Shown: one piece after another, positions 1 to 6,451 of the stretch
Layout: every line of letters begins with the position of its first letter
Numbering within the stretch: the first letter of the stretch is position 1
Source of the DNA: Bacteroidaceae bacterium
Lineage (GTDB): Bacteria > Bacteroidota > Bacteroidia > Bacteroidales > Bacteroidaceae
Reading direction: 5' to 3'
Length of the DNA stretch: 6,710 nt
NCBI GenBank assembly: GCA_017472905.1
Contig: JAFUNW010000342.1
Coordinates: forward strand, 1 to 6,710
Notes under the pieces: model-generated
What the model was told of the DNA's origin: nothing
The model's input: the letters and a program-made list of their open reading frames with translations, nothing else
Databases searched by the model: none
Position numbers and translations under genes: made by a program

Positions 1-1
1 A

Positions 2-622
2 AACTTCACCAACGAAGGAGGAGTAGAAGGTACAACACGTTTCCTAAAAAACATTTGCGGTATGTGGCTATTGGAACGTTGTCGCAAAGAATGGACAACC
101 GATTATTCTTACTCCGAACTGATTGAGGCCGCTATGAAAGCTCCGGCGTTCCGTAGTCTTATCAATCCGGATGATGCATGTTTTGCCAATCCGGACAGAA
201 TGATTGAAGCCATTCAAGATTATTGCAATCGAACGAACCAACCCATACCTGAAACATACGGAGAACTAACTCGCTGCATTTTTGAAAGTCTATCCTTGCG
301 ATACAAGCAAGTATTTGGATGGATGCAAGAGATGTCTCCTTTTGCTATCGAGAAATTGCATGTTATAGGAGGCGGTTCAAAGAACAACGTACTCAATCAA
401 TTTACAGCCAATGCATTAGGAATTCCTGTTATAGCCGGCCCATCAGAGGCGACTGCTATTGGCAACATCATGTTACAAGCGAAGGCCATAGGCATGGTAG
501 ATGACATTCAGAGCATGCGCCATCTTATTGCGTCATCCATAGAAACAATGGAATTCATTCCGCAAGACACCGAAATTTGGGAAAACGCATTTGCTAAATT
601 CATAGAGGTGACCAAGGAATAA
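2..622 (+). CDS. rhaB: Rhamnulokinase, C-terminal part (5' end outside window)
   Basis: Rhamnulokinase phosphorylates L-rhamnulose to L-rhamnulose-1-phosphate with ATP in the cytoplasm. The reading frame is open from base 2, before the first ATG at 62, and starts NFTNEGGVEGTTRFLKNICG, so the gene enters from the left and the ATG at 62 is internal. About 206 residues are visible; family members are about 480-490 aa, so this is roughly the last 40%. The segment is the second FGGY-kinase (actin-fold) domain. Its ATP-binding motif HVIGGGSKNNVLNQFTANAL lies at about visible residues 120-139, followed by the GPSEATAIGN block near 147-156. It is first in the visible operon, 86 bp before the isomerase gene. 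The general FGGY fold could also mean another sugar kinase, but the three downstream rhamnose genes make rhamnulokinase secure. Confidence 0.95.
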   Translation, partial: NFTNEGGVEGTTRFLKNICGMWLLERCRKEWTTDYSYSELIEAAMKAPAFRSLINPDDACFANPDRMIEAIQDYCNRTNQPIPETYGELTRCIFESLSLRYKQVFGWMQEMSPFAIEKLHVIGGGSKNNVLNQFTANALGIPVIAGPSEATAIGNIMLQAKAIGMVDDIQSMRHLIASSIETMEFIPQDTEIWENAFAKFIEVTKE

Positions 623-708
623 TATATATATAATAAGGTGTAATAAAAAAGAGAGTATATATTACAGAAATATTCAACTAATAACTAACCCCAAATAAAA
701 AAACTATC

Positions 709-1962
709 ATGAAAGAAGATTTGATAAACAAATCGTATGACATTGCAAAAGAACGTTATGCGGCTCTTGGAATTGACACAGACAAAGTATTGGAACAACT
801 TCAGAATTTCCATTTAAGCATGCACTGTTGGCAGGCTGACGATGTAAAAGGTTTTGAAGTACAAGGTGGTGATATGTCTGGCGGTATTCAATCAACCGGT
901 GATTTTCCCGGTGCAGCCCGCAACATAGACGAACTTCGTCAAGATGTATTAAAAGCCAAATCATTGATCCCCGGTAACCATCGTCTGAATCTACACGAAA
1001 TTTACGGAGACTTCAAAGGAAAGGTTGTTGATCGTGATGAAGTAACAGTAGAACATTTCCAAAGCTGGATTGATTGGGCAAAAGAAAACAACACCCTGCT
1101 AGACTTCAACTCCTCTTCGTTTTCTCATCCGAAAAGCGGTAGCCTTTCACTTTCAAACCCCGACAAAGGCATACGCGATTTTTGGATTGAACATACGAAA
1201 CGTTGCCGTGACATAGCTAACGCAATGGGTGAAGCTCAAGGCGATCCTTGTATCATGAACCTTTGGGTACACGATGGTTGCAAAGATGTTAGTGTGAACC
1301 ATGCACTTTACCGCAATTTATTAAAACAGTCGTTAGACGAGATTTTCGAAAAGGAACAACCTATGATGAAAGACTGTATCGAAGGTAAAGTATTTGGCAT
1401 CGGTTTGGAGAGCTTCACTGTCGGTTCTCATGATTTCTACACAGCCTATGCTGCCAAGAACGACAAAATATTAACAATTGACACAGGCCATTATCACCCG
1501 ACTGAATCTCCGGCAGACAAAGTCAGCGCAGTTTTACCATTCGTAAAAGAATTGATGCTTCACGTTTCACGTCCTGTTCGTTGGGATTCAGACCACGTAA
1601 CAATCATGGATGACCCCACACAAGAACTGTTCTTTGAAATCGTTCGTGCAAACGCTCTTGATCGCGTTCACTACGGTCTGGACTTCTTTGATGGTTCTAT
1701 CAACCGCATCGGTGCATATGTTATCGGTTCTCGTTCGGCTCAAAAATGCATGCTTCGCGCTTTGCTTGAACCCAAAGAACTGATTTCCAAATATGAATTA
1801 AATGGCGAAGGATACAAGGTTCTTGCTCTTGTCGAAGAACAAAAAGCCATGCCTTGGCAAGCTGTTTACGATATGTTCTGCTTAAAGAACAACGTACCTG
1901 TAGGTGATGAGTTCATTGCAGAAATTGCAAAATACGAAGCAGAAGTAACTTCTAAGAGATAA
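709..1962 (+). CDS. rhaA: L-rhamnose isomerase
   Basis: Interconverts L-rhamnose and L-rhamnulose, a metal-dependent (Mn/Zn/Co) cytosolic TIM-barrel enzyme. The protein is 417 aa, close to the 419 aa of E. coli RhaA. The E-x-K pair is E225/K227. The other metal ligands can be aligned to E. coli at a constant offset of about 9: D258 and H261 in IDTGHYHP, H285 in LHVSRP, D293 and D295 in RWDSDH, and D325 in HYGLDFFDG. The N-terminal HCWQADDV and GDFPG motifs are also typical. The ATG at 709 follows an A-rich leader (aaataaaaaaactatc) without a Shine-Dalgarno sequence, normal for Bacteroidota. It sits between rhaB and rhaT on the same strand and is probably cotranscribed with them. No key residue is missing. 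Confidence 0.98.
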   Translation: MKEDLINKSYDIAKERYAALGIDTDKVLEQLQNFHLSMHCWQADDVKGFEVQGGDMSGGIQSTGDFPGAARNIDELRQDVLKAKSLIPGNHRLNLHEIYGDFKGKVVDRDEVTVEHFQSWIDWAKENNTLLDFNSSSFSHPKSGSLSLSNPDKGIRDFWIEHTKRCRDIANAMGEAQGDPCIMNLWVHDGCKDVSVNHALYRNLLKQSLDEIFEKEQPMMKDCIEGKVFGIGLESFTVGSHDFYTAYAAKNDKILTIDTGHYHPTESPADKVSAVLPFVKELMLHVSRPVRWDSDHVTIMDDPTQELFFEIVRANALDRVHYGLDFFDGSINRIGAYVIGSRSAQKCMLRALLEPKELISKYELNGEGYKVLALVEEQKAMPWQAVYDMFCLKNNVPVGDEFIAEIAKYEAEVTSKR

Positions 1963-1975
1963 AAAAAAATAACTT

Positions 1976-2045
1976 TACGAGTTATCGGCTATCGGTTGTC
2001 AGCATTACATAATTATATTGACAATTCAATAACCGGTAACTCGTA
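1976..2045 (+). repeat. REP-like hairpin between rhaA and rhaT
   Basis: The 105-bp gap between rhaA and rhaT holds a strong inverted repeat. The left arm TACGAGTTATCGG (1976-1988) pairs with CCGGTAACTCGTA (2033-2045) over 13 positions with one G-U. After an internal loop, TTGTCA (1996-2001) pairs with TGACAA (2019-2024), leaving a 17-nt AT-rich loop. No T-tract follows, so it does not look like an intrinsic terminator. Likely roles are protecting the 3' end of upstream mRNA or tuning rhaT expression. It may belong to a dispersed intergenic repeat family of Bacteroides, which cannot be shown from one copy. Confidence 0.7.
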
Positions 2046-2067
2046 ATCATTAAATAGAATAAATATC

Positions 2068-3105
2068 ATGGATATAGTAATCGGGCTATTGATTATTGCC
2101 ATCGGTGCATTTTGTCAATCAAGTTGCTACGTACCTATCAATAAAATAAAAGATTGGTCGTGGGAGTCATATTGGATTATACAAGGTGTATTTGCTTGGC
2201 TCCTATTCCCCTTATTAGGGGCTTTCTTAGCAGTGCCAGAAGGTCATTGCCTATGCGAATTGCTCACTTCCGTCAACCCATTTAATATTTGGATGACTGT
2301 ACTATTTGGTGTACTATGGGGTGTCGGCGGACTTACTTTTGGGCTAAGCATGCGTTACCTTGGTGTTGCATTGGGACAAAGCATCGCATTAGGTACTTGT
2401 GCCGGTCTGGGAACCATTATGGGACCTGTACTTTTGAACATGTTCTTCCCGGAACTGAATGCTTTGGAGTCTCTCACTTTTGCTGTTATCATGGGAGTCG
2501 TGGTAACGTTAGTAGGTATTGCCATCATCGGTATAGCAGGTTCAATGAAAGCCGCTTCACTTTCTGAAGAAGAAAAGAAAGCAGCTGTGAAAGATTTCAA
2601 TTTTCCCAAAGGCTTGGCCATCGCCTTATTAGCCGGTTTCATGAGCGGCTGTTTCAACGTAGGTTTGGAGTTTGGTAAAGACATCCATTTCGGAGAACTT
2701 ACCGACCCCATGTACCGTACCTTGCCGGCTACACTACTCGTAACATTGGGTGGTTTCGTAACCAATGCCATTTATTGTTTTTATCAAAACAGTAAAAACA
2801 AAACCTGGAACGACTACAAGAAAGGAAACGTATGGGCCAACAACCTTTTATTTTGTGCTTTAGCCGGTTTGCTTTGGTATAGCCAATTTTTCGGCTTAAG
2901 CCTCGGAAAAGGATTCCTTACCGAATCACCCACGTTAATGACCCTTGCTTTCTGTATTCTGATGGCCTTGAATGTAACATTCTCTAATGTATGGGGTATC
3001 ATCCTCAAAGAATGGAAAGGCTGTTCACAGAAAACCATTGCAGTACTGATTGTTGGTATCATTGTATTGATTGTTTCAACATTCATACCGGAGCTCCTTA
3101 AATAA
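2068..3105 (+). CDS. rhaT: L-rhamnose/proton symporter
   Basis: RhaT carries L-rhamnose across the inner membrane by proton symport and belongs to the drug/metabolite transporter superfamily. The protein is 345 aa (E. coli RhaT 344). About ten hydrophobic helices can be read, roughly at residues 3-22, 35-56, 74-98, 101-126, 135-160, 179-203, 219-239, 258-280, 290-313 and 323-344. A charged cytoplasm-like loop rich in K and E lies at 160-178, between helices 5 and 6. The opening MDIVIGLLIIAIGAFCQSSC and the segment VLWGVGGLTFGLSMRYLGVA are typical of RhaT. The start at 2068 is the first ATG after the intergenic hairpin, preceded by an A/T-rich leader. It lies 36 bp before rhaD. Its place between isomerase and aldolase genes supports rhamnose as substrate. 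Confidence 0.97.
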   Translation: MDIVIGLLIIAIGAFCQSSCYVPINKIKDWSWESYWIIQGVFAWLLFPLLGAFLAVPEGHCLCELLTSVNPFNIWMTVLFGVLWGVGGLTFGLSMRYLGVALGQSIALGTCAGLGTIMGPVLLNMFFPELNALESLTFAVIMGVVVTLVGIAIIGIAGSMKAASLSEEEKKAAVKDFNFPKGLAIALLAGFMSGCFNVGLEFGKDIHFGELTDPMYRTLPATLLVTLGGFVTNAIYCFYQNSKNKTWNDYKKGNVWANNLLFCALAGLLWYSQFFGLSLGKGFLTESPTLMTLAFCILMALNVTFSNVWGIILKEWKGCSQKTIAVLIVGIIVLIVSTFIPELLK

Positions 3106-3141
3106 ACGTAATAGAAAAAAAAGAACTTAAATAAAAAAACT

Positions 3142-3951
3142 ATGAGCATATTAGACAATCGTCCGGCATTAGCCAAGGCTGTAGGGCAAGTAGCAGAAGT
3201 AGCCGGTTACCTTTGGCAAAAAGGTTGGGCAGAACGCAACGGAGGTAATATCACCGTAAACATTACGGAATACGTAGATGATGAAATCAAGTCCATGCCC
3301 GCTATCAGCGAAGCTAAACCCATCGGTACAACTTTACCATATTTAAAAGGTTGCTATTTCTATTGCAAAGGAACAAACATGCGCATGCGCGATTTAGCTC
3401 GTTGGCCAATGGAGAATGGTTCTATCATCCGCATCTTGGAAGATTGCGCATCATACGTTATCATTGCCGATAACCCGGTACGCCCCACATCAGAGTTGCC
3501 TTCACACTTGAGTGTACACAACTATTTGTTAGCAAAAGGTTCACCCTATCGCGCATCTTTGCACACCCATCCCATCGAATTGGTAGCCCTAACCCATAAT
3601 AAAAAATTCATGGAGAAAGATGTGGCAACCCGTATGTTATGGAGTATGATTCCTGAAACGAAAGCGTTTTGTCCTCGTGGACTAGGTATGGTACCTTACA
3701 TGTTGCCCAGCAGCGTTGAGCTAGCAGACGCAACCATCAAAGCCATTGATGATGATTACGATGTAGTGATGTGGGAAAAGCACGGAGTTTTTGCAGTAGA
3801 TGTTGACATTATGGCAGCTTTCGATCAAGTAGACGTACTTAACAAATCTGCTGACATCTACATTGCAGCTAAAAACATGGGCTTTGAGCCGGATGGTATG
3901 AGCGATACACAAATGAAAGAATTAAGCGATGTATTCGGATTACCCAAATAA
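3142..3951 (+). CDS. rhaD: Rhamnulose-1-phosphate aldolase
   Basis: A class II, zinc-dependent aldolase that cleaves L-rhamnulose-1-phosphate into dihydroxyacetone phosphate and L-lactaldehyde. The protein is 269 aa (E. coli RhaD about 274). The zinc ligands are visible as H141 and H143 in SLHTHPIEL and H214 in WEKHGVFA. The catalytic glutamate is E118 in RPTSELPSH. The N-terminal phosphate-binding signature ERNGGNITVN is at residues 31-40. The fold is that of the class II aldolase/adducin family, but these motifs in a rhamnose operon exclude fuculose or ribulose-phosphate enzymes. The ATG at 3142 follows an A-rich leader, 36 bp after the rhaT stop. It is the last gene before the strong palindrome at 3980. 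No lactaldehyde reductase gene follows within the window. Confidence 0.97.
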   Translation: MSILDNRPALAKAVGQVAEVAGYLWQKGWAERNGGNITVNITEYVDDEIKSMPAISEAKPIGTTLPYLKGCYFYCKGTNMRMRDLARWPMENGSIIRILEDCASYVIIADNPVRPTSELPSHLSVHNYLLAKGSPYRASLHTHPIELVALTHNKKFMEKDVATRMLWSMIPETKAFCPRGLGMVPYMLPSSVELADATIKAIDDDYDVVMWEKHGVFAVDVDIMAAFDQVDVLNKSADIYIAAKNMGFEPDGMSDTQMKELSDVFGLPK

Positions 3952-3979
3952 TCTTTTTATTCTCGAACAAACAGTTTCT

Positions 3980-4015
3980 AAGAGGATGTGTCGACACATC
4001 CTCTTTTTCTTTTTA
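3980..4015 (+). terminator. Intrinsic terminator of the rha operon (also left end of repeat copy L)
   Basis: A perfect 26-bp palindrome (3980-4005, half-site AAGAGGATGTGTC) starts 28 bp after the rhaD stop and is followed by a T-rich tract (TTTCTTTTTATTTTT). This should form a strong hairpin with a U-rich tail on the + strand and end the rhamnose operon mRNA. It contains the GTCGAC centre. The same hairpin, shortened by two bases per arm, recurs at 6452-6469, so the terminator belongs to a duplicated element rather than to rhaD alone. Confidence 0.8.
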
Positions 4016-4250
4016 TTTTTATAGGTGTTCGGCTAAATAAGCAAACAAGAGAGCTGAACATATGAGAACTGAAAATACAAAAAAATGAAGCCGCCTTCGT
4101 TGGACATCAAGATACTTTCAAAAAACAATGATTTTTCCTTGCGGCTTTTCCGCAATTTAGTTGAATTTGACAAAGGCTTGGATTGATTCATTTTCCGGAC
4201 CAAAACACCCCTTTAAAAGTATCTTAAGATACTTGCCCATATATCTTAAG
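3982..4250 (+). repeat. Direct repeat, left copy (L), at least 269 bp
   Basis: This stretch aligns with 6452-6710, nearly identical apart from scattered substitutions and 1-2 base indels. The match starts at GAGGATG of the terminator palindrome and runs through CTAAATAAGCAAACAAGAGA, a GC-rich stem pair, TTTTCCGGACCAAAACACCC and the TATCTTAAGATA units. The copy may go further right (perhaps to about 4327 or beyond), but its partner is cut by the window end. Internal structure includes the stem TTGCGG/CCGCAA (4139-4144 with 4150-4155) and the longer-range pair AAGCCGC/GCGGCTT (4088-4094 with 4141-4147). No transposase is present. It could be a non-autonomous dispersed element or a recombination-generated duplication. 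Confidence 0.9.
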
Positions 4251-4327
4251 ATACTTGGCCATTTATCTTAAGATACTTTGGGCTTGAACCTATAATGCTA
4301 TAAAAGGATACTTTTCAACTAAATTGC
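4152..4327. repeat. 14-bp inverted repeat bracketing the tandem units
   Basis: GCAATTTAGTTGAA at 4152-4165 is the exact reverse complement of TTCAACTAAATTGC at 4314-4327. The arms enclose the TATCTTAAGATA array. The left arm shares bases with the local hairpin TTGCGG/CCGCAA (4139-4155), so the two pairings would compete in RNA or cruciform DNA. The left arm is also present in the right repeat copy (6612-6625); its partner there would lie outside the window. Confidence 0.75.
4220..4285 (+). repeat. Three tandem 22-bp units centred on TATCTTAAGATA
   Basis: Three back-to-back 22-bp units start at 4220, 4242 and 4264. Each opens with TATCTTAAGATACTT, whose core TATCTTAAGATA is a perfect 12-bp palindrome. 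In the first unit the palindrome extends to 18 bp (AAGTATCTTAAGATACTT, 4218-4235). The remaining 7 bases vary (gcccata, ggccatt, tgggctt). The right repeat copy shows the first unit and part of the second before the window ends. The arrangement could be a protein-binding array or a set of short hairpins; no function is known to me. Confidence 0.85.
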
Positions 4328-4497
4328 AGAAGAACCGTTTCAGTAGACGTTTTTCTGTTTCATTAGCGACATTCGTAGACGCTTTTATTGAAAGCCTCCT
4401 GAAAATCTTTACAAGAAAGTCTTTACAACTACGATGTTTGGTATTCATAAATATTACACATTTATTGTTTGAAATGTGTCTACCTAGATCAGTTTAA
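4288..4497 (+). other. Gene-poor stretch between repeat and Abi gene, with a start-less open frame
   Basis: No convincing gene is seen between rhaD and the Abi gene (3952-4567). One frame is open for 69 codons, from just after a TGA at 4285 to TAA at 4495. It reads FSTKLQKNRFSRRFSVSLA and continues FVDAFIESLLKIFTRKSLQ. It has no ATG until very near its end, so it cannot be called a gene. It may be the decayed tail of a repeat-encoded reading frame or a chance opening. Two copies of TCTTTACAA lie at 4406-4414 and 4420-4428. Confidence 0.3.
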
Positions 4498-4567
4498 GGA
4501 AACCCTTGGGTGCAAAGTCTAAGTTGGGTAGTATCTCTATAAATTGGGAGGATTGAGATATATTAAG

Positions 4568-5458
4568 TTATTTCCATAGTGGTTCCTCTTCCCAATTCTT
4601 TGGGAATCCCATAACTGCAACATCTATCATTGGATATGTATGAAGCAAGTACTTCAAATCTTTCTTTAGTGTATTTTGCGGATGAACAACATCAACAAGA
4701 TGTTTTAGTATGCAGAGGGTAAAGAATATTCTTCCCTGTTGCACTGATTCTGAAATCCAAGGAGCATCCCAACGATTCATCAGCAGGGCACGAATAGAGA
4801 GTTTGCGATTCCACAATCTGGCATGATGGCAGCACGCATTTCGCGTCACAGTGATAATGGTAAGCCACGAAGTAAATACAGGGACATTCAATCCAAAATA
4901 TCGTGCTATACTCTTTCGTATCTGGTTGCTGGCAATATTCTCATATACACGCGTCAGCACACCAAAAGGCAATATTTCCGCAAGCATCCATGAGGGAGGA
5001 TATGGGTCTGTATATGTATCTTTGAAATGTTTGATAAAATCTTCTCGTGTCGTTTGCAGTTCCTTATCAATCAGCTGCAATGTCCTTTGGAACTTATCCG
5101 CATGTGCGTATGTTTCAACTGAAGTCATCCAAAACGGATTTCTTGTATCCCTGCTGGTAATATTCACTATAGCACTGCGAACGGCAATCTCAATTCTTTC
5201 AATCTGGTCAAAAATTAACAACCTCAGATGCCGATCAAAAGTATAGATGCGCATAGCCTGCCCAAAAGTGGCTCCTTGCTTGAACACATGTTCAGTTTTA
5301 GGAATACGAAGGAACGGATGTAGATAAGCAGACAGACGATAATACCCAATTGAACGAAGAGATTGCAATGCCGACTCCTCTTCCTCTATGACGAGACCTC
5401 GCTCCATCAATAGGGTCACCAACTCCTTTGGAGCACTATATTGTTTTTTGTAACGCAT
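4568..5458 (-). CDS. Abi-family HEPN protein (Abi_2; AbiD/AbiF-like abortive infection)
   Basis: A 296-aa cytosolic protein with the hallmarks of the Abi_2 (AbiD/AbiF) family. These are abortive-infection or toxin proteins of the HEPN superfamily, presumed RNases. The N-terminal block RSIGYYRLSAYLHPF is at residues 35-49 and the helix FDRHLRLLIFDQIERIEIAV at 74-93. The PSWMLAEILPFG motif is at 155-166. The HEPN catalytic signature R-N-x3-H is RNACCHHARLWNR at 206-218, with R206, N207 and H211 as the likely active residues. Length is normal and the frame intact. The only upstream start is the ATG at 5456-5458, with no Shine-Dalgarno sequence and a T7 tract only 8 nt away. It has its own promoter and hairpin leader, so it is probably expressed apart from the RES gene 268 bp upstream. 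Family assignment is firm; RNase activity and phage defence are inferred from the family. Confidence 0.93.
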   Translation of the reverse strand: MRYKKQYSAPKELVTLLMERGLVIEEEESALQSLRSIGYYRLSAYLHPFLRIPKTEHVFKQGATFGQAMRIYTFDRHLRLLIFDQIERIEIAVRSAIVNITSRDTRNPFWMTSVETYAHADKFQRTLQLIDKELQTTREDFIKHFKDTYTDPYPPSWMLAEILPFGVLTRVYENIASNQIRKSIARYFGLNVPVFTSWLTIITVTRNACCHHARLWNRKLSIRALLMNRWDAPWISESVQQGRIFFTLCILKHLVDVVHPQNTLKKDLKYLLHTYPMIDVAVMGFPKNWEEEPLWK

Positions 5459-5466
5459 GGTTATAT

Positions 5467-5518
5467 AAAAAAACGACCCGCCGATTTAAGCATTGTAAAG
5501 AGGCTTGGCGGGTTCTTG
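5467..5518 (-). ncRNA. Candidate abiF-type small RNA / terminator-hairpin leader
   Basis: Reading the minus strand from the predicted transcription start near 5517-5520, the RNA starts AAGAACCCGCC and folds at once. ACCCGCC (5513-5507) pairs with GGCGGGT (5482-5476), and an inner AAGC/GCTT stem closes an 11-nt loop, CTCTTTACAAT. After a CG comes T7 (5473-5467), giving an intrinsic-terminator shape. The Abi start codon is only 8 nt beyond. The product would be about 50 nt with Abi read-through downstream. A conserved 'abiF RNA' lying upstream of abiF genes is known from comparative genomics and has been proposed as the antitoxin partner of AbiF. Membership here is inferred from position and shape, not from an alignment. 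It could instead be a simple attenuator. Confidence 0.6.
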
Positions 5519-5523
5519 CGCTG

Positions 5524-5555
5524 CAAAGATAAACAAAGTTTTTCTATTTACCAAA
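5524..5555 (-). promoter_or_regulatory. Bacteroides-type promoter for the small RNA and Abi gene
   Basis: On the minus strand a -33 element TTTG (5555-5552) is followed after 20 bp by the -7 element TATCTTTG (5531-5524). This matches the Bacteroides vegetative consensus TTTG-N19-21-TAnnTTTG. The predicted start at about 5517-5520 falls right at the base of the leader hairpin. That fit is the main reason to trust the site. Confidence 0.75.
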
Positions 5556-5598
5556 CTAATAACGAGAATTGATAACTTTTGGTTTGGATAACGCCCTC

Positions 5599-5621
5599 TT
5601 ATCCCATAAAAAGTGGGATAA
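5599..5621. repeat. Short inverted repeat TTATCCCA / TGGGATAA
   Basis: An 8-bp perfect stem with a 7-nt loop (TAAAAAG) lies between the Abi promoter and the end of the RES gene. It is flanked by two near-identical 11-mers, GGTTTGGATAA (5581) and GGTTTGGATTA (5623). No T-tract follows on the minus strand, so it is a weak terminator candidate for the RES gene; an operator is equally possible. Otherwise the 268-bp gap holds no gene that I can see. Confidence 0.4.
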
Positions 5622-5726
5622 AGGTTTGGATTATGGGGTTGCAGAACTGTAACTCGTGATTTTATGAATGATGAAAACTCTTTAGAGAATATAGTTTCTA
5701 CATAAATCCCATAGAAAATTCACTTG

Positions 5727-6449
5727 TTAGGTGAGAGCACCACCTTTACTATAAGACACAAGCATCTGATTTTCTAAGTGACACTCTAACCGATGAAATA
5801 AACCCTGCTCATATTGGTCGTTGTATTTTTTGCTTATAGGTATTTCATGGTCGACATTTTGCATATGAAAACAGGTCGTAGCCTTTATAAATTTGAACTT
5901 TTCTTTGATGACGGGACATTGTCCTTCATACTTGATTTCAACTGGCGGAAACACATAATTATAGTATAGTCGCTTGAAACTTTTATATGAATATGCCAAG
6001 TTTGCAGTTTTCCTCTTCACTGAAATATATCTTATACCCAAAATTTGCCCGCTCATCTCGTTATTCCGATACTTAACAAGACTTTCTAGGATTAGTTGAG
6101 GTATTGTATACTCGTATTTATAGTTAGCATTTGGATATTTCACTGGCATATCACAAGCCACTATAATAGGGAGCAACATCATACGGTTTTTATCGTATAA
6201 TTCATTTTCGTTTGGATAACATAAGTCTAAAAACTTTATGTTATTTTTTGGCTTGAACAATGCTATATTCACAGTTTTTATGCGAGGACAATTCATCTCC
6301 ATCCAACATCCATATGCAGATGATGACAAATAAAGAGAGGGAAGGCCACAAATACTATACCTTTCATTATTGGTTCGATGAGATAGATTAAAAGGTATGT
6401 GAGACATTCCATTTTCATCAAATAATTCATATTTCTCAGTAGGCCGCAT
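5727..6449 (-). CDS. RES-domain (NAD+ phosphorylase-like) protein, probably 5'-truncated
   Basis: RES-domain proteins degrade NAD+ and act as toxins or defence effectors. The minus-strand frame carries the long-RES signature HIPFNLSHRTNNERYSICGL then PSLYLSSSAYGCWMEM. Counting from the ATG at 6449, candidate active residues are R30, Y40, E51 and S143 (in GIRYIS). The R-Y-E spacing (10 and 11) equals that of characterised Xre-RES toxins as I remember them. The frame stays open upstream to an ATG at 6581, but those 44 residues come from the right repeat copy and read as a hydrophobic stretch, so I chose 6449. The domain starts only a few residues inside the repeat boundary (RMRPTEKYELF), and relatives with this HIPF motif usually carry a longer N-terminal region. 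This suggests the true 5' end was lost. No Xre antitoxin gene and no minus-strand promoter are visible. It is more A+T-rich than the rha genes. It may be a pseudogene. Confidence 0.72.
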   Translation of the reverse strand: MRPTEKYELFDENGMSHIPFNLSHRTNNERYSICGLPSLYLSSSAYGCWMEMNCPRIKTVNIALFKPKNNIKFLDLCYPNENELYDKNRMMLLPIIVACDMPVKYPNANYKYEYTIPQLILESLVKYRNNEMSGQILGIRYISVKRKTANLAYSYKSFKRLYYNYVFPPVEIKYEGQCPVIKEKFKFIKATTCFHMQNVDHEIPISKKYNDQYEQGLFHRLECHLENQMLVSYSKGGALT

Positions 6450-6451
6450 AC

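Noticed and set aside
319..504. 61-codon + strand frame inside rhaB
   Set aside because: Out-of-frame shadow of conserved kinase sequence; no family resemblance.
707..964. Minus-strand 85-codon frame opposite rhaA
   Set aside because: Antisense to the conserved isomerase N-terminus; composition follows rhaA codons.
2289..2771. Plus-strand (2289-2567) and minus-strand (2355-2771) frames over rhaT
   Set aside because: Both overlap membrane helices of the well-supported transporter and show no family features.
2814..3176. Minus-strand 120-codon frame across the rhaT-rhaD junction
   Set aside because: Antisense to two real genes; no promoter or motif.
3721..3912. Minus-strand 63-codon frame opposite the end of rhaD
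   Set aside because: Antisense shadow, cysteine- and histidine-rich by chance, no recognisable motif.
4220..4285. CRISPR array
   Set aside because: Three 22-bp units have only 7 variable bases each and no cas genes; too short for spacers. They are tandem palindromes instead.
4851..5246. Plus-strand 131-codon frame opposite the Abi gene
   Set aside because: Shadow of the Abi gene, which carries the HEPN motif in the other strand; no start context.
4568..5458. Cas13-like effector
   Set aside because: Only one R-N-x3-H motif, 296 aa and no CRISPR array; Abi_2 family fits better.
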